Source: Dryococelus australis (lineage: Eukaryota > Arthropoda > Insecta > Phasmatodea > Phasmatidae). From it: DNA of 64,000 nucleotides. The translations under genes and the position numbers were made by a program. Below the pieces are notes generated by a model. It searched no databases and was not told the origin of the DNA. It worked only from the letters and a program-made list of their open reading frames with translations. The DNA lies in the NCBI GenBank assembly GCA_029891345.1, contig CM056995.1, positions 218,516,275 to 218,580,274 on the forward strand. Direction: 5' to 3'. Position 1 is the first letter of the stretch. Each line of letters begins with the position of its first letter. Below are positions 23,898 to 35,488 of the stretch, in pieces.

Positions 23898-25389
23898 CAG
23901 TAATCCCTCGCCAACTGCGGTAACATGAACCGCGGTTTCAGTTATGCGCGGATTTGTTTTTTTAGGCCTTTTCTCCAGCCGCGGTACTAGTTTCTATTAT
24001 CCATGGTTTTCTGTCTATGAAAAACTAGCCCTTACTAATGTTAGTGGTTGCACATTTCTCAAGCTACCATCATAGACTTTGACATTTGTTTTTCAAGTGC
24101 GGGTTAGCAATAAATTACTTAATACCAGAAGGAGACATTGGTGTATTGTCTGTGGAAGCGCGGGCTGGGGAGTGGAGTTGCAGGCCGGGTCGGTAAGCAT
24201 TCTTTGACCTAGTCACGTGCTGCTGCCTCTGCCTTACCCGCCCTGTCTTTTTTTTTTTGCTTCCATTATCCCTCCTCTTTAGTCTGTGTAATGTGCCACT
24301 GTTTTTACAGCAAGTTTTTTTAATCAGTGTATGTATGATAACTTCGAATTTAATTTAATTCCCCATTTTCTTAATGATTATTTTTAAGTTTATGTGCGTC
24401 CAAGCATATGTAATATGTTAGTATGGCGGGCAATTGGTTTTTTTCCTTGTGAAGTCAATTTTATCTGTAAAGTGGATAAATGTAAGTGTGTGAAAATAAA
24501 TTGTGTTTTTATGTTACCAGTACCATATTATGGTGAGTGAGGCCATGTGCGTGTATAGGCAACATCAAAAGTTTTTGAAAATACGGGATAATTAATATTT
24601 CAAGTAGGCCGCATTAAATATTTATATTCCCGTAAACATTGTCGGGCCTCATTGTGCCTGTGCAGAGGGCAACACGCCGCCTACATATAGTATAAATTCA
24701 ACACATTAACGTGAATCGCATCTAGCAGCATGTTTTCCCAACGCCAGCCCTCACCAAGTGGACCGGACCTGTAACGACGGCAGTGGCGGTGGGCAGGTGG
24801 CTGCCGCCGCCAGAGTAATCTTTTAGGGACAGACAGCTGCCCAGCCTGAGGATCTAGGGGCGAGCTTCAGCAGCAAACCGCCACGCCCGGCCACACTGCA
24901 GAGGATATAGGCGCTCGCCCAGCTACGTAAACGCCCAGACCAAAGCGAGAGTACGGCGTTCACACACATATTGCGCAATGTCACCTATACTTTTTGGTTG
25001 CTATGTGCGTGATAGCAATCTATGACCCACAAGACCTGCATAATAGAATTTTAATAGTAACTTTATATATTAATAATACATAGTCTAATATTTTCACACA
25101 CTTTCAATTGCCATGTCATACTGTGTTTAGGCCTTTTTTAGGACAAGGGGTGGTCCAATATGCATTTCTTGGGTATTAAATTAATGAGATGTCCAGCTAT
25201 TAAAATGTACATACTGTGTTTATATTTAATTTAAAATGTGTTTTTCATGCGCTAGAAATGATTGAACATGAACATCATGCAAACAATGGCAAGTTTGGGG
25301 TAATCAAAATCGGCCCAAAATTTCCCAAATATTTTATTACGGCCCTATTCTCGGGAACCGTGAGGGGCCGTAATAGAGAGGTTCTACTG
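23898..25389. mobile_element. 1.5 kb pogo-end-flanked nonautonomous element
   Basis: The left end CAGTAATCCCTCGCC is preceded by TA (23896-23897). The right end, read inversely, CAGTAGAACCTCTCTATTACGG, is followed by TA (25390-25391). Both ends are pogo-like, but they are not close inverse copies of each other, so either one element has diverged ends or two fragments are juxtaposed. The inside is partly GC-rich (24740-24950) with no transposase seen. Confidence 0.45.
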
Positions 25390-25529
25390 TAATATTGTGT
25401 TGGCACAAATACAAAACAAGTGACAGCATAAAAAATACAGTTACCATATTAGATTTGTATTAGAAATATTGGTGACCTAAAACAGTGTTTTTGATCTATA
25501 GTCGAGACTTGGTTTAATAATACCTTGAA

Positions 25530-25905
25530 AATAAAGCTATTGCGGCATCACGCACAGAGGAGTTTAAGGTTTCTATGTTAAGTAATGGAAAAATACGTTT
25601 CTGCGAATATTGCAACTTCCTATTGGAACACGAAGGTAAAGATACATTAAATAAACACATCATCGGCTACAAAAACAAGATTGCAAAACACTAGTCAAAT
25701 TTGAAGCAATCACTTTCAATTGTAGAAATGGGAGTAGTTTTAAAGCATGTGAAAGAGCAACTAGAGGGTGTGTGTTAAACTGTGGAAGCTTTCATAGCTG
25801 CAAGCATAGCAGTGGAGAATCTCGACATCATAAAATTGAAAATCTGAATGCAGAAACGTGTGAGTGGTTCTGGGGACATCCCATCTGCCAGGGGCGCCGG
25901 AACAT
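25530..25905 (+). pseudogene. Second hAT-type fragment: BED finger N-terminus
   Basis: Reads EEFKVSMLSNGKIRFCEYCN, then FLLEHEGKDTLNKHIIGYKN (a C-x2-C ... H-x4-5 BED-like finger), then, after stops, VEAFIAASIAVENLD and VSGSGDIPSARGAGTFF. The latter matches the 'f...GG.iPSa..LR' block after the finger in hAT-related proteins. Stops near 25690 and elsewhere kill the frame, and the transposase body is absent. It is a different subfamily from the relic at 9655-11560. Confidence 0.6.
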
Positions 25906-26060
25906 TTTTTTATCCTTTAATCACCTTTTTATGTAAATATTGCCATATAAGTAATAAACACTGTGTGTATTATCCACCACACTGAATTTAATGTTTTAGT
26001 CTGAAATAAAATATATTTATTCACTATTATTCCAAATGATATGTTTTCAAACGTACTCAC

Positions 26061-26605
26061 TTTACAGCGAATAGCATATAGAAATAGCCGCCATTTGCTA
26101 ATGTATTTTGGTGTGCACATCTCTAGCCTGTTGTTTACAACCCTCCACTGCTCTACATGTTCGTTTGTACACCTTTCAATTTTCGCTTCTGTAGATGTGC
26201 AGTTCTGTGTGGTCTCGACCTCTTTGTACAGTTCACTTACATTCAGTTCTGCCCATGCTACATCTATCTGGTTGAGCTGTGCCTCATGTATTTATTCCCG
26301 CGTATTTGGCAGATCGATTTCGTCCCACTCTGCCTTATCATACACAACAACATCCGTGTTCGGTGCTCGCAACAATGCGTCTGCCAACTCATGCTGCTCG
26401 AGCATGGAAACGAATGGTATGCAACCGACCTCTCTAAGCTCTCGGAGTCTACTGACTTTCCAACATGGCACACTCGCCGGGGTTGTCACCAGAGCATGCC
26501 ACATGGGACTACTTCCTTGCACCTCACATGTTAAAACTATGCTAACATAACCCACACTTGGAATAACTTGCCTAAAAACATTTAACATATCAACAAACGT
26601 AACAC
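26061..26605 (-). CDS. Unrecognised minus-strand exon with one in-frame stop
   Basis: From a possible TTTTTGCAAAG acceptor near 26605 the minus strand stays protein-like for about 180 residues: VIPSVGYVSIVLTCEVQG, SSPMWHALVTTPASVPCW, RLRELREVGCIPFVSMLEQH, ADALLRAPNTDVVVYDKAEW, then TAA at 26292-26294, and on in the same frame IHEAQLNQIDVAWAELNVSE to FLYAIRCK, ending at a good GTGAGT donor (26055-26060). That the frame reads on sensibly past the single TAA suggests one recent nonsense change. I do not recognise the family. Confidence 0.4.
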
Positions 26606-26699
26606 TTTGCAAAAAAATACATGGAATGAGGTATAGGTGATGACACGTGAATGAAAACACTGACAAAAACGCTTGCAAAACACTTGAAATTAACAATAG

Positions 26700-27820
26700 G
26701 GCTTTAGAGAGTTTATTATTTGTGTCCTATGCACACATGATGTTTTGTCACTACTGTAGCCCTTTTGAGATAATAACTTGAATATATTAACATATGGGGT
26801 ATTACTTCCTGTATGCTTGCGCTGAACGCATGTGGGCGCATGGCCACTGTCTACCTGTTTGTTGTGGCGTACTTGCAACACACAGTTACACTGCACTGTC
26901 TTTTTCCCATGCCGTGTGTATCTCGGACGCACTGCCATGCATGCTAGAGTGCGCCACCTCATTATGAATGTTGTTGAAGGTTGGCAAACTATCTAAATGG
27001 CCTGGAGCTCGGCTCACTTCAAAAGGTTTTTACGACCACACACATTTTTTCCATGTTAGGTTACACTAACTCTTCTCCATGGAAGACACTTTACTCTGAG
27101 TGCTGTGCTTGGCCTACTTGTAAGAGTACACACAAAAAGGCGCGAAGCCGATACAATGTATTAGGAATGTAAATTAAACTTCCCCGTGTGATTTAAGTTA
27201 TTGGGAAGCAGGGCGGCGTTTCTGCAGGAAAATAAAAATTGGAACTTTATTGCAATGAAGCATTCAAATCAGTGTTTTCAGCAGCGCGAGCATGGTTCTC
27301 TTGCATGACATGGTCATAGTTCTGACATGGCATATGGACGATGGCAACAGGGTGACTGCCGCACGAATATGCGAGCACGAATCGTGTTGTCATAACTCTC
27401 CTGCAGGACGAGCATGGCTGTAATTTTGGCCAATCATAGGTGCGACATGTCATTGTTGTGATGCTTCCTGTGAAAAAGCGAGCATGGATCGAATTTAAGT
27501 GCGTTGTCGAACATCATAACTACAGTGCGCCCATCATTCGTGTGGTGTCACATATTAGCTGTCGTGACTGAAGCCCGCTGTGCAACTGACAGGATGGCTG
27601 ATGCCCGAGATTTAATCTTTAATTGTATATGTTCGTTTACAAAAGAATCACTGGTTCTATAAAACATATTTATGTACAAATTGAAACTAAATATAAGCAT
27701 AAGTAATGGGAAACATTTCGATTTGCCCCCACGGTCATAAAACAATAAACACAACTTAAAAAATATGTGACAGCTATGGATTTGTGATATTAATGTATCC
27801 TTCTACAAGCTATATGTTCG
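26700..27820. other. Non-coding; loose repeats of a GCGAGCATGG motif
   Basis: GCGAGCATGG-like words occur near 27284, 27370, 27410 and 27478, suggesting an old degenerate repeat. I see no coding sequence that holds a pattern. Confidence 0.35.
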
Positions 27821-27825
27821 CAGAT

Positions 27826-27880
27826 GCGTGTGTAGCTCAGTGGGATAGTGCGCGGGTTCACGCCCAGTAAATTTTATGTT
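27826..27880 (+). repeat. tRNA-derived SINE head or tRNA relic
   Basis: TGTAGCTCAGTGGGATAG is a classic tRNA D-arm/A-box and is followed by GGGTTCACGCCC, a B-box. Their spacing is shorter than in a working tRNA, so the anticodon arm is deleted. It is followed by AGTAAATTTT, as in the partner at 28205-28275. Confidence 0.6.
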
Positions 27881-28204
27881 TTTTATATTTCAAATCTCTG
27901 TGTGACGAATTTTTTTTTTTATGTGATATATTATTGCTGTTTATAGTTTATTTTTTGACAAAACGCTTATTTCTAGAATATCTTTCACTAAAAGCTATAA
28001 TACAAACCAAAACTAAATAAAAAAACAGGCAGCCAATTTTACTGTGCAGTACATGTGTATTATACCTGTGTACAATAATGTATCACATAAAATTACTAAA
28101 ACTATGGCAATGCTAATTCTTACCCTACTTTTAATAAAATGTAAATAAGCTGATAACAGGGGCGAATTAAATATTGTATTTATTGATAAAAATAATAATT
28201 TTAA

Positions 28205-28275
28205 AAAATTGCCAGGGAGTGCAATTGAACTCGTATACCCTTCGAATCTACGCTACCGAGACAAGTTAATGTAAT
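28205..28275 (-). repeat. tRNA-like SINE head, opposite orientation
   Basis: The minus strand reads TTGTCTCGGTAGCG (D-arm-like), GATTCGAAGGGTATAC (anticodon-arm position) and GAGTTCAATTGCACTCC (T-arm/B-box), then CTGGCAATTTT. It is more complete than the plus-strand copy at 27826-27880 and faces it across about 330 bases. Confidence 0.5.
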
Positions 28276-28885
28276 AGGAGGAAAATATACAAGTTATTAT
28301 TTTAAAGTAAAATCGTGAAGAATATATTGTATGCCTTTACTTATGGTTTTTGGTTTAATGGGTACCATTAGGATTGTTAAAAAGAAGAGTATGAGTGCAC
28401 TCTCTTCACCACATTATATATAGTTTAAACCTTCAAACAGAGCGCTGTGATCATTACATGGAAACGAAATGAAAGACGTACAAACGAAATTAAAGTCTGG
28501 GTGTTAATATTGCCTAATAAAATGGCATTTTGAAAGAGTAGACACATTTGACAAAGTATTTTGTAGTGGTTTCATTATTTTTTTGTTGACACTTCTTACA
28601 AGTTCACCGACAGCCAATTTATTTTGAAAATCATTAGAGATGGAGCAAGTTGCTAGAGACACAGACTGAAGTGACTATTTTTTGACTGATTGAAACAGCG
28701 AAATTCTCACTGATTCAGATTTATAGTGCAAATACAATTAATACTTGCACTGTGGACATTGCTTCAAATCTGTTGCGCTGTAAGGAAAACTAAACTACAA
28801 CACAACTGTATCGAGTTCATTTGATTGTTTTTTGTGGGCGTTTTCTATTGGCTGTCAATTGCAGATAGATTATCGAACTTCAAAA

Positions 28886-28985
28886 NNNNNNNNNNNNNNN
28901 NNNNNNNNNNNNNNNNNNNNNNNNNNNNNNNNNNNNNNNNNNNNNNNNNNNNNNNNNNNNNNNNNNNNNNNNNNNNNNNNNNNNN
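28886..28985. other. Assembly gap, 100 N
   Basis: Exactly 100 N: a scaffold join of unstated size. The PIN-like relic on its right runs into it, so part of that relic may be lost here. Confidence 1.
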
Positions 28986-30019
28986 CCAAGGTTCGCCAAT
29001 GCATGTAGAACATTATTGTCTGCTGCCATGCAGGGCTTCCAGAAACTTAATTACCGTTTTTTTGTGGAATGTTCCAGTAATGTCAGCTCTTGATATTAAG
29101 TGTAAGCCCACAAGTGCTTCACCTTTAAGATTCCCTAACTTGCGGTGTATTGGTCGAAGCAGTATATTTCAGTTCCTCGCTCCGCTTCCAGTGATGAAGT
29201 TTGTATTTTTTGGGAGTGATGGATACTTGCTCAAAGCAAGAACAAGACATCTGTGTTAGGAGAGATGTCTAATTGTGTTGCTACAGCCTTTTTTGCTTCT
29301 ATGGCGTGCAAAATAATCTTTGTGTCTGCCTCCTCATGTGTACTGCTCAGATAAGACGCACATTTATTTGTCCCCTTAACAATCTGTCTCCAAGCAACTA
29401 CCACATACTGACCTGTGTATGCCTCATTTTTTAGAAACTGTTTAACTAAGAAGTTTGACTATTCATCTTTTGTATTTTCATGGAAAATAAGCTTTTTTTT
29501 CGATATCGTGTGAATGACAGCTTCTGGTATGTAATGAGTTGGCTCAACATTACCACTGTGTCTTTCCCTAGTCAAATGCTTTAGGGAATCCTCGAAATAT
29601 GAGTCAAATATCAAGTGGATGCATTTGTATGCACAATACTTTTTATTTATATTGCTGATATAGCGATCTGCCAAGTCTGAACAAGTCTTTATATGAGGTG
29701 TTTGGTCGAGCGCTTGTAACTCAGCCATGGCATCAATAATAGCAACGTAGCCATAAGTGTTAGGTTGCATTGCTTCAATCACATCTGGGTGGCTATCTTC
29801 ATGCTGGGAGTAGTCTGATAATGACTCTAGTAGTCCCATCAACTTGCTCTTCTGAGAGCAGTGTAACATTGTTCCATCAGGAGCAAACACTGAGCGTGGT
29901 ACAACAGAAAGTTCATAATTACTGATGGTATCGCACACATCCACCTGAGGACATGATCTGGCCACTATGAGCATTCTTGCAAAAAGGCCACTGTCTTGTT
30001 TCAGTTCAAAAATAGTGTC

Positions 30020-30101
<82 letters not shown>

Positions 30102-31194
30102 AACTCTTTCTTCACTGAGTGTTTGCAGATGTAATTTCGATATCGGATTCCATAGGTTGACTTGATTAGTAAGTATGCACTCCTTTATAAATTTAGTAAA
30201 CTGTTCTTGCCCAATGGTTGACATGTTACACATATCCTCCATCTTCTGAGGCATAACACATATTTTAATTATGTTTGCCAGTTAATCTCTACAGTATTTG
30301 AATAGGTTCCCAACTCTCTCAAGTGTTTTCAAAGTGCTGAAACATTTTTACTTTGCCTTCCTGAAGCAACGTTTGACAGTTCATGATGTTTAATCTTATT
30401 GTTTGGCTGAAACCCAGCAATTTTCCTAGCTTCTTTTACAAGTGATGTAAGATCAGGAGAGTTAAGGAAATGACATATTCTTGCATTTTCATTAACAGTT
30501 GTTCCAACAATTCCTACCTAAGCTACAAAATGAGACTTGTAACTTGTTTACTACCCAGTTTCCCTTTTCAAATTCTTCCCAAACTTCTGATTTGAAATTT
30601 TAAGTGGTTCCATTTAAGCTAGGTACCAAGAAATCATGGTCGAGTAATTAAAGAGGTCCAATGCAAATAAATATTGTGTGAAGTCAAATAAGAAAGAGCG
30701 ATGCAGATCACGCTCCCTTGTGCGTACTTAGCAGACAAACACTGACATGGACTCTACCATCTTCATGTACATGCTCACTACTTTGAATGTAGGGTTCATA
30801 ATTTCATTTGAAGAGTCAAAACATTCTAACTTATTGATAATGTTCTCATAGGTTAGCATAGACACAAGTTCTTTGTGACCCGTTTTAATGTCTATATCAA
30901 TGAACGCTTTAATAAGGACATTCAACTTAGAACATACAATCTGCTTCACTTCTGGATACTGATCAAAAATGTTGCGTGGTACAGAGCAAAAAGAGATATG
31001 AGCATGATTTTATGAGCCTCTAATTCTCTATGTACATGTCTACCTTCTAGGATTTGTTTGACAGTTGCAGAGCAATATATGTTGGACTCAACCCACAATT
31101 CTGGTATACCTGTTCCATCGATATATTTGCCTATAGTTCTCAGTTGAGCCATAATAATGTGCAATTCTTCAGTTATAAGTATAAAACAGGTCAA
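28986..31194 (-). pseudogene. Decayed copy of a large PIN-nuclease-like protein family
   Basis: Minus-strand blocks in order from 31194: EELHIIMAQLRTIGKYIDG and ILEGRHVHRELEAHKIMLIS; at 30254 MEDMCNMSTIGQEQFTKFIK and NLWNPISKLHLQT; then, after a (TA)n array, LKQDSGLFARMLIVARSCPQ, NYELSVVPRSVFAPDGTML, YVAIIDAMAELQALDQ (first acidic site), CIHLIFDSYFEDSLKHLTR; then STHEEADTKIILHA and ISPNTDVLFLL (EADT and DTDV-type acidic sites); then PIHRKLGNLKGEALVGLH, SRADITGTF and AADNNVLHALANLG beside the gap. This order matches a family of long uncharacterised invertebrate proteins. The PIN/FEN-like assignment is my inference from the acidic pattern. Stops, frameshifts and the array make it non-functional; its 3' end is lost in the gap. 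Confidence 0.65.
30024..30099. repeat. (TA)n array inside the PIN-like relic
   Basis: About 37 TA units with one register slip (TATTATA) near the middle. It sits between two conserved blocks (SKLHLQTLSEERVK and FELKQDSGLF) that are close together in relatives, so it expanded within former coding sequence. Confidence 0.9.
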
Positions 31195-32673
31195 AGATAG
31201 GAAATAAAATATAATAAGAAATATTTGTTACTTAAAAACATACACTCTCCCAGATTATTTCGCTTATTATGCTCCTGTAGTGAAGAGCAACATCATTGTG
31301 TAAGATATAAAATTGAAGCATATAAAATTATGTTTCACTTTTATTAAATCACTTATTTGCAATTTCTGCTTCGTTTTTTCATAGTGATGGAAAATGTAAA
31401 ATACAAAATTCTTAAATTTTCAGTTTTTCAAGCTTTCTGGGAAAATGACTTGACTTATGAAAAATTCTATAGAGAAATAAATTAAGTAGCATTAAAAGAG
31501 ATATCCGCTGAAAAAGAATAAAATGAAAAACGGATAAAGGAAAATAGAGTTACAGCCTGTTTAACGAACCTGTTTGTTATTTTGAAATGGCCGCCATTTT
31601 GAAATGATGTCACTGTAAAAGTGGCACCAAAGCATTTGAGTATCCTGGAACATAAAGTAACACAATAGAATTGTTATCTTGCTTTCTTCTTGAAGGAGCA
31701 TACGGACATCAATTTTCTACTTTAAGGTCCCGGACTATATAAAGAAAACTATTCGCTTTCAAAATTTGTACATGTCGGAAGAATTAATGTTTGTGTATGC
31801 AATTAGCTATCCGTGCAATTTTTTTACTAAAATCTTTATAGTCATTCTATTTACAGAAATTATCGCTATTTTATAATAACAGTTTTAAGATTATTTTGTA
31901 ATTACATTTTCAGAAGAAAGTAGTTCATCACATAATCTGATATAACCCTGATCCTTAAGTTTTTAATACATATTTTACGGAATTAAAAAAAAATAGAATT
32001 TTTGAAGAGGTTTTTAAAGGATTTTTTTTGTGTCAAAGATCAAGGTCAAAGGTCGTGGGTCAGGGGTAAATTGTTAATGATATCCAAGATGGTGGTCGGT
32101 GAAGTATCTAATAACATGGCGGATCCCTGGCTCCTGCGCTCCCATGCCCGATGCCCTAGTGCCCAACTCATAATTTCCCTGCTACTAGTACTATGGCAGG
32201 AAATGTAAACTAGTATGTTTTAAGTAGGTCAGGAACTTATTTTAATATGAAGGCGTATAGAGTATCTACGTGTTTTCTTCTGGAGCGAACGAGTACATAT
32301 ATGGGTTTTCTCATAGTGCTCTCAAGAATTTTACATTCAAAATGTATGAAAGAATGCCTCCTGTGAGCAGAATCCAGGCTCTTTACTAAAAAAAAAATAA
32401 TCACTTTTATACAAAAGTGGCAGTCGTCATTATGAAACCATCGATTTGGAATGGCTCTCTCGTCATGCAACGAGGATGAACTGTAAATACGAAGGCCTGC
32501 CTTTTACTTCAACGAACATGGTGACACAACCGGCATCAACGTCACCTGATAGTAAAATACAACCTACGCCAGTGCTCTCCGAGTCGGAGCCTAATGTTAA
32601 TGGTATTTTCCTGAAGCGATATGAATTCAGTGATCTTTTAAAATATTGTTACGCACAAGATTTAGGGGAATGG

Positions 32674-32705
<32 letters not shown>

Positions 32706-35480
32706 CGGAGACGTATTTTTTACTTGTATTTCTGGCAATTGATTTTATTTGTCCTTTTGGTTAGGGAAAAGTTTAGTTTAATAGTTGTGTGTGTTTTTTA
32801 AAGCATATTAAGTACCTTAAATCCTATATATTTTTAATATATATTTTTTTAACTTATTGTTTTTCCCTTTGGCGAAATAGTTTTCAGTTTGGTAAGAATT
32901 ATTTTCTTGGCCCTCAGTTTAAGAGAGCTCTGGAAGCCGCTAAGACCGACTGGGTAGGCATGTTCGTTTTCTGGTCGCTTCCAGGCTGTGGGGTATCAAA
33001 TCTAGTTTTTGTTAATGTCCTAATAATCGGTGGTTGTAGGTTTCAGCAGTTCTCTTCGTAACCTATTTTCGAGGCAGTCGGAGAGATTTAGGAAGGTTCG
33101 AGGCGCTCTTTGTTATCATGTGTTAGGAGTTAAGCTGTCGCAACCGAACGTTACGTGTGTATCGGCCACGAATCGTTTTGGTGGTTCTTCCAGGGGCGAG
33201 GGGAAATAGCCCTGCTGAATTCAGTTGTTGTAACTAGGCCACCGGGGCATGAGGTAAGCGGGGAGTCAGGATTGTTCTGGAAGAGCCGCACGCTCATTGT
33301 CCGAGGCCAGTGGCGTGGCCGGCCAATTAAAAACCAGGCCAGGAGCTGCAGCGAGGCTGTTCCATAGTTGTCGTGTTGTGGTGTGGCTGGCAAGATGGCG
33401 AGGAGGCAGGCGCGGCTTGGAGGAGGCCGGCATGATGTCCGACTGATGAGTTAAGTAACTTTATGTTTTCTTTTGGGGATGGTCGAGACTATTCTTCCTG
33501 AGTCTGGGAGGAATGGCCTCCACCAATCGTATAAATATAAGTCCGATAGTATAGAGTAGGTTAGAGAGTCACTCTAGGTAGTGAGAGACATTCTGGGAGA
33601 GTCACATGTGTAGTTGTTGACGCGGCCGTGAAATAGTCGTATAGAGGTTCAAGTATAAAAGATATAAGATACTTGGTGATCGTTTAAGCAACTGAATTAA
33701 GTGGAATTAAGTAATTTTAAGTTGAAGTACCTTGAGTTAAAACATTTTTGAGTTGTTTTCACAGGCCTTAGTTGGTACGATATCACTTATATATTGAGTG
33801 TGTGGCGTTTGTTGTTATTGTGAGATGTAACCCATCATTCTTTTAAGACACGAGAGCTCGTAACCTTGTATTATTATTTGTATCTGGGTATCGGTATTTA
33901 ATTTTAACTTTTGAAGACATATGAGTGATTACAAACGCTAATCCTTCCTCCTAAAATATAGTTTGACTAGTGTTTACTTATATTTGGGTAAAAACTCTAT
34001 CTTTGGTATAGATAACCTTAAGTTTGTTTTCTTTTTGATAAGTAGTTACAGTTTGTACTGGGTCTAGTGGGGCGTGTACCTACATAACATATAGTCACAC
34101 ATGTCCCTCCATCATTACCAAGCAATATCGAAATCATTTTCTCCTGATTCATTAACCTTAACCTGTGTGGAGAACACTGGAATTTTTTTTTTCCACGAAG
34201 AATAATAATTTTGTATGTAAACTTAAATTATTGTACATTTGATTATTTTCTTTCATATTTAAATTTTAACTTGACTAGTCTTTAAATATTTTGGAAGTAC
34301 AGTTTACTTCAAGTAAAGTAGTAGACTACAGTTTATTGCCAAAAAGCAAAGTGAAGTTATAAAATCCAGACATTTAAAACTGTTGTAGAAATTCGAGTCA
34401 TACTTTTGGTTGTAAAACCTGTCTAATTTATTTAAAAATTCATAGTTTTTGTTGCTTAACTAATGGTTTTTATTTTGAGGAAACTAATTTCTTTGCTTTT
34501 ATTATTTTGTCATAGCAAGGCCCTTTAATTCTGAACACGTATACGTATCTTTTGCTAATGTAACGAGTTTTATATTTCAGTTTTTTTTTTTTTTCTTTCT
34601 ATATTGCTGATCAGCAGAAATGTTGGACCATAACTATTATAAATTGTCATGACATTTATTTGTGATCTTTCATTATGGTTTATAATAAATGTTGCTATAT
34701 ATGTGTATAATTTATATTGGCATAAATGTGAGTCCTCACATTTGGAAGGTTTAACTTAATTAGTTGATTTAAATTTACATGAGCTCTACCTAGATACTTT
34801 ATAATGATGGAAGAATGAAGTGATGTGCTTGATTTTAATTTAATCACAATTGGCATTGACTCTCATTCTTGACTTATCGATCATGCGGAATTCTACAGTT
34901 TATTTTACATTTTCTTTTTTTTTAGTATCTAACATAGACTACGAAGCGTTCCCACGTGCCTTTCTTTTCATCCCACCAACCCCCCTCCCCCCCCCCCCCC
35001 AAACGAGTAGCCCTTTAGTGATTTAAATATTTTATTATTTTAATTTTGTTTTGAATATACGGTTTTCTTCGAGTTTGTTCAATTCTGGGCTTCCAGACGG
35101 ACCAGAATTATTTTCTTTGGACTTTTATTTTAAAGCCTAGTGGTGGAGGCCATTTACTTTGTTTTGCTTGAAGTGGAATTTCCTATCCTCCCCCCTCCCC
35201 TTTTTTCCCCTTTTCCCAACTACGCCACATGTGGTGTAGTCTCGAGGAGGTTCAAATCTGTTCCCAGTGTTGCAACAATATTAAGTTTCACCGAATATGT
35301 AAATTACATAGAAAAATGTTTGTTGGTTCCTGTCAAGTATGAAACCTAATACGATAAACCAACTTATCTATGAGGTGGAAAAATGTGGTGGTGCAAAATA
35401 TAATATGTTGCTGGACTGTAGCTATAGGAAACCAGAGCCCTGCGATGACAAATATTATACTAGAGCATTCTAGAACTCGA
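31195..35480. other. Mostly non-coding accessory stretch
   Basis: Holds one unit of the AAGATGG repeat (31980-32130), a poly-T run (32674-32700), a GC-richer block (33150-33440), a TATA-like CGTATAAATATAAG near 33529 with transcript-like sequence after it, and poly-C (34985-35000). The frame at 32518-32670 (MVTQPASTSPDS...) is unremarkable and runs into the poly-T. I recognise no gene. Confidence 0.4.
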
Positions 35481-35488
35481 ATGTAGCT

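Noticed and set aside
27826-27870. Functional tRNA gene
   Set aside because: A-box to B-box distance is too short and no acceptor stem pairs; it is a relic or SINE head.
28825-29259. Plus-strand frame through the gap
   Set aside because: Includes translated N; the real signal here is on the minus strand.
33400-33480. CTGATGAG near 33443 as a hammerhead
   Set aside because: No GAAAC core or plausible stem II follows, and there is no Penelope element beside it.
33529-34130. LTR at the TATAAATATAAG motif
   Set aside because: No paired repeat, no TG...CA ends and no retroelement genes adjacent.
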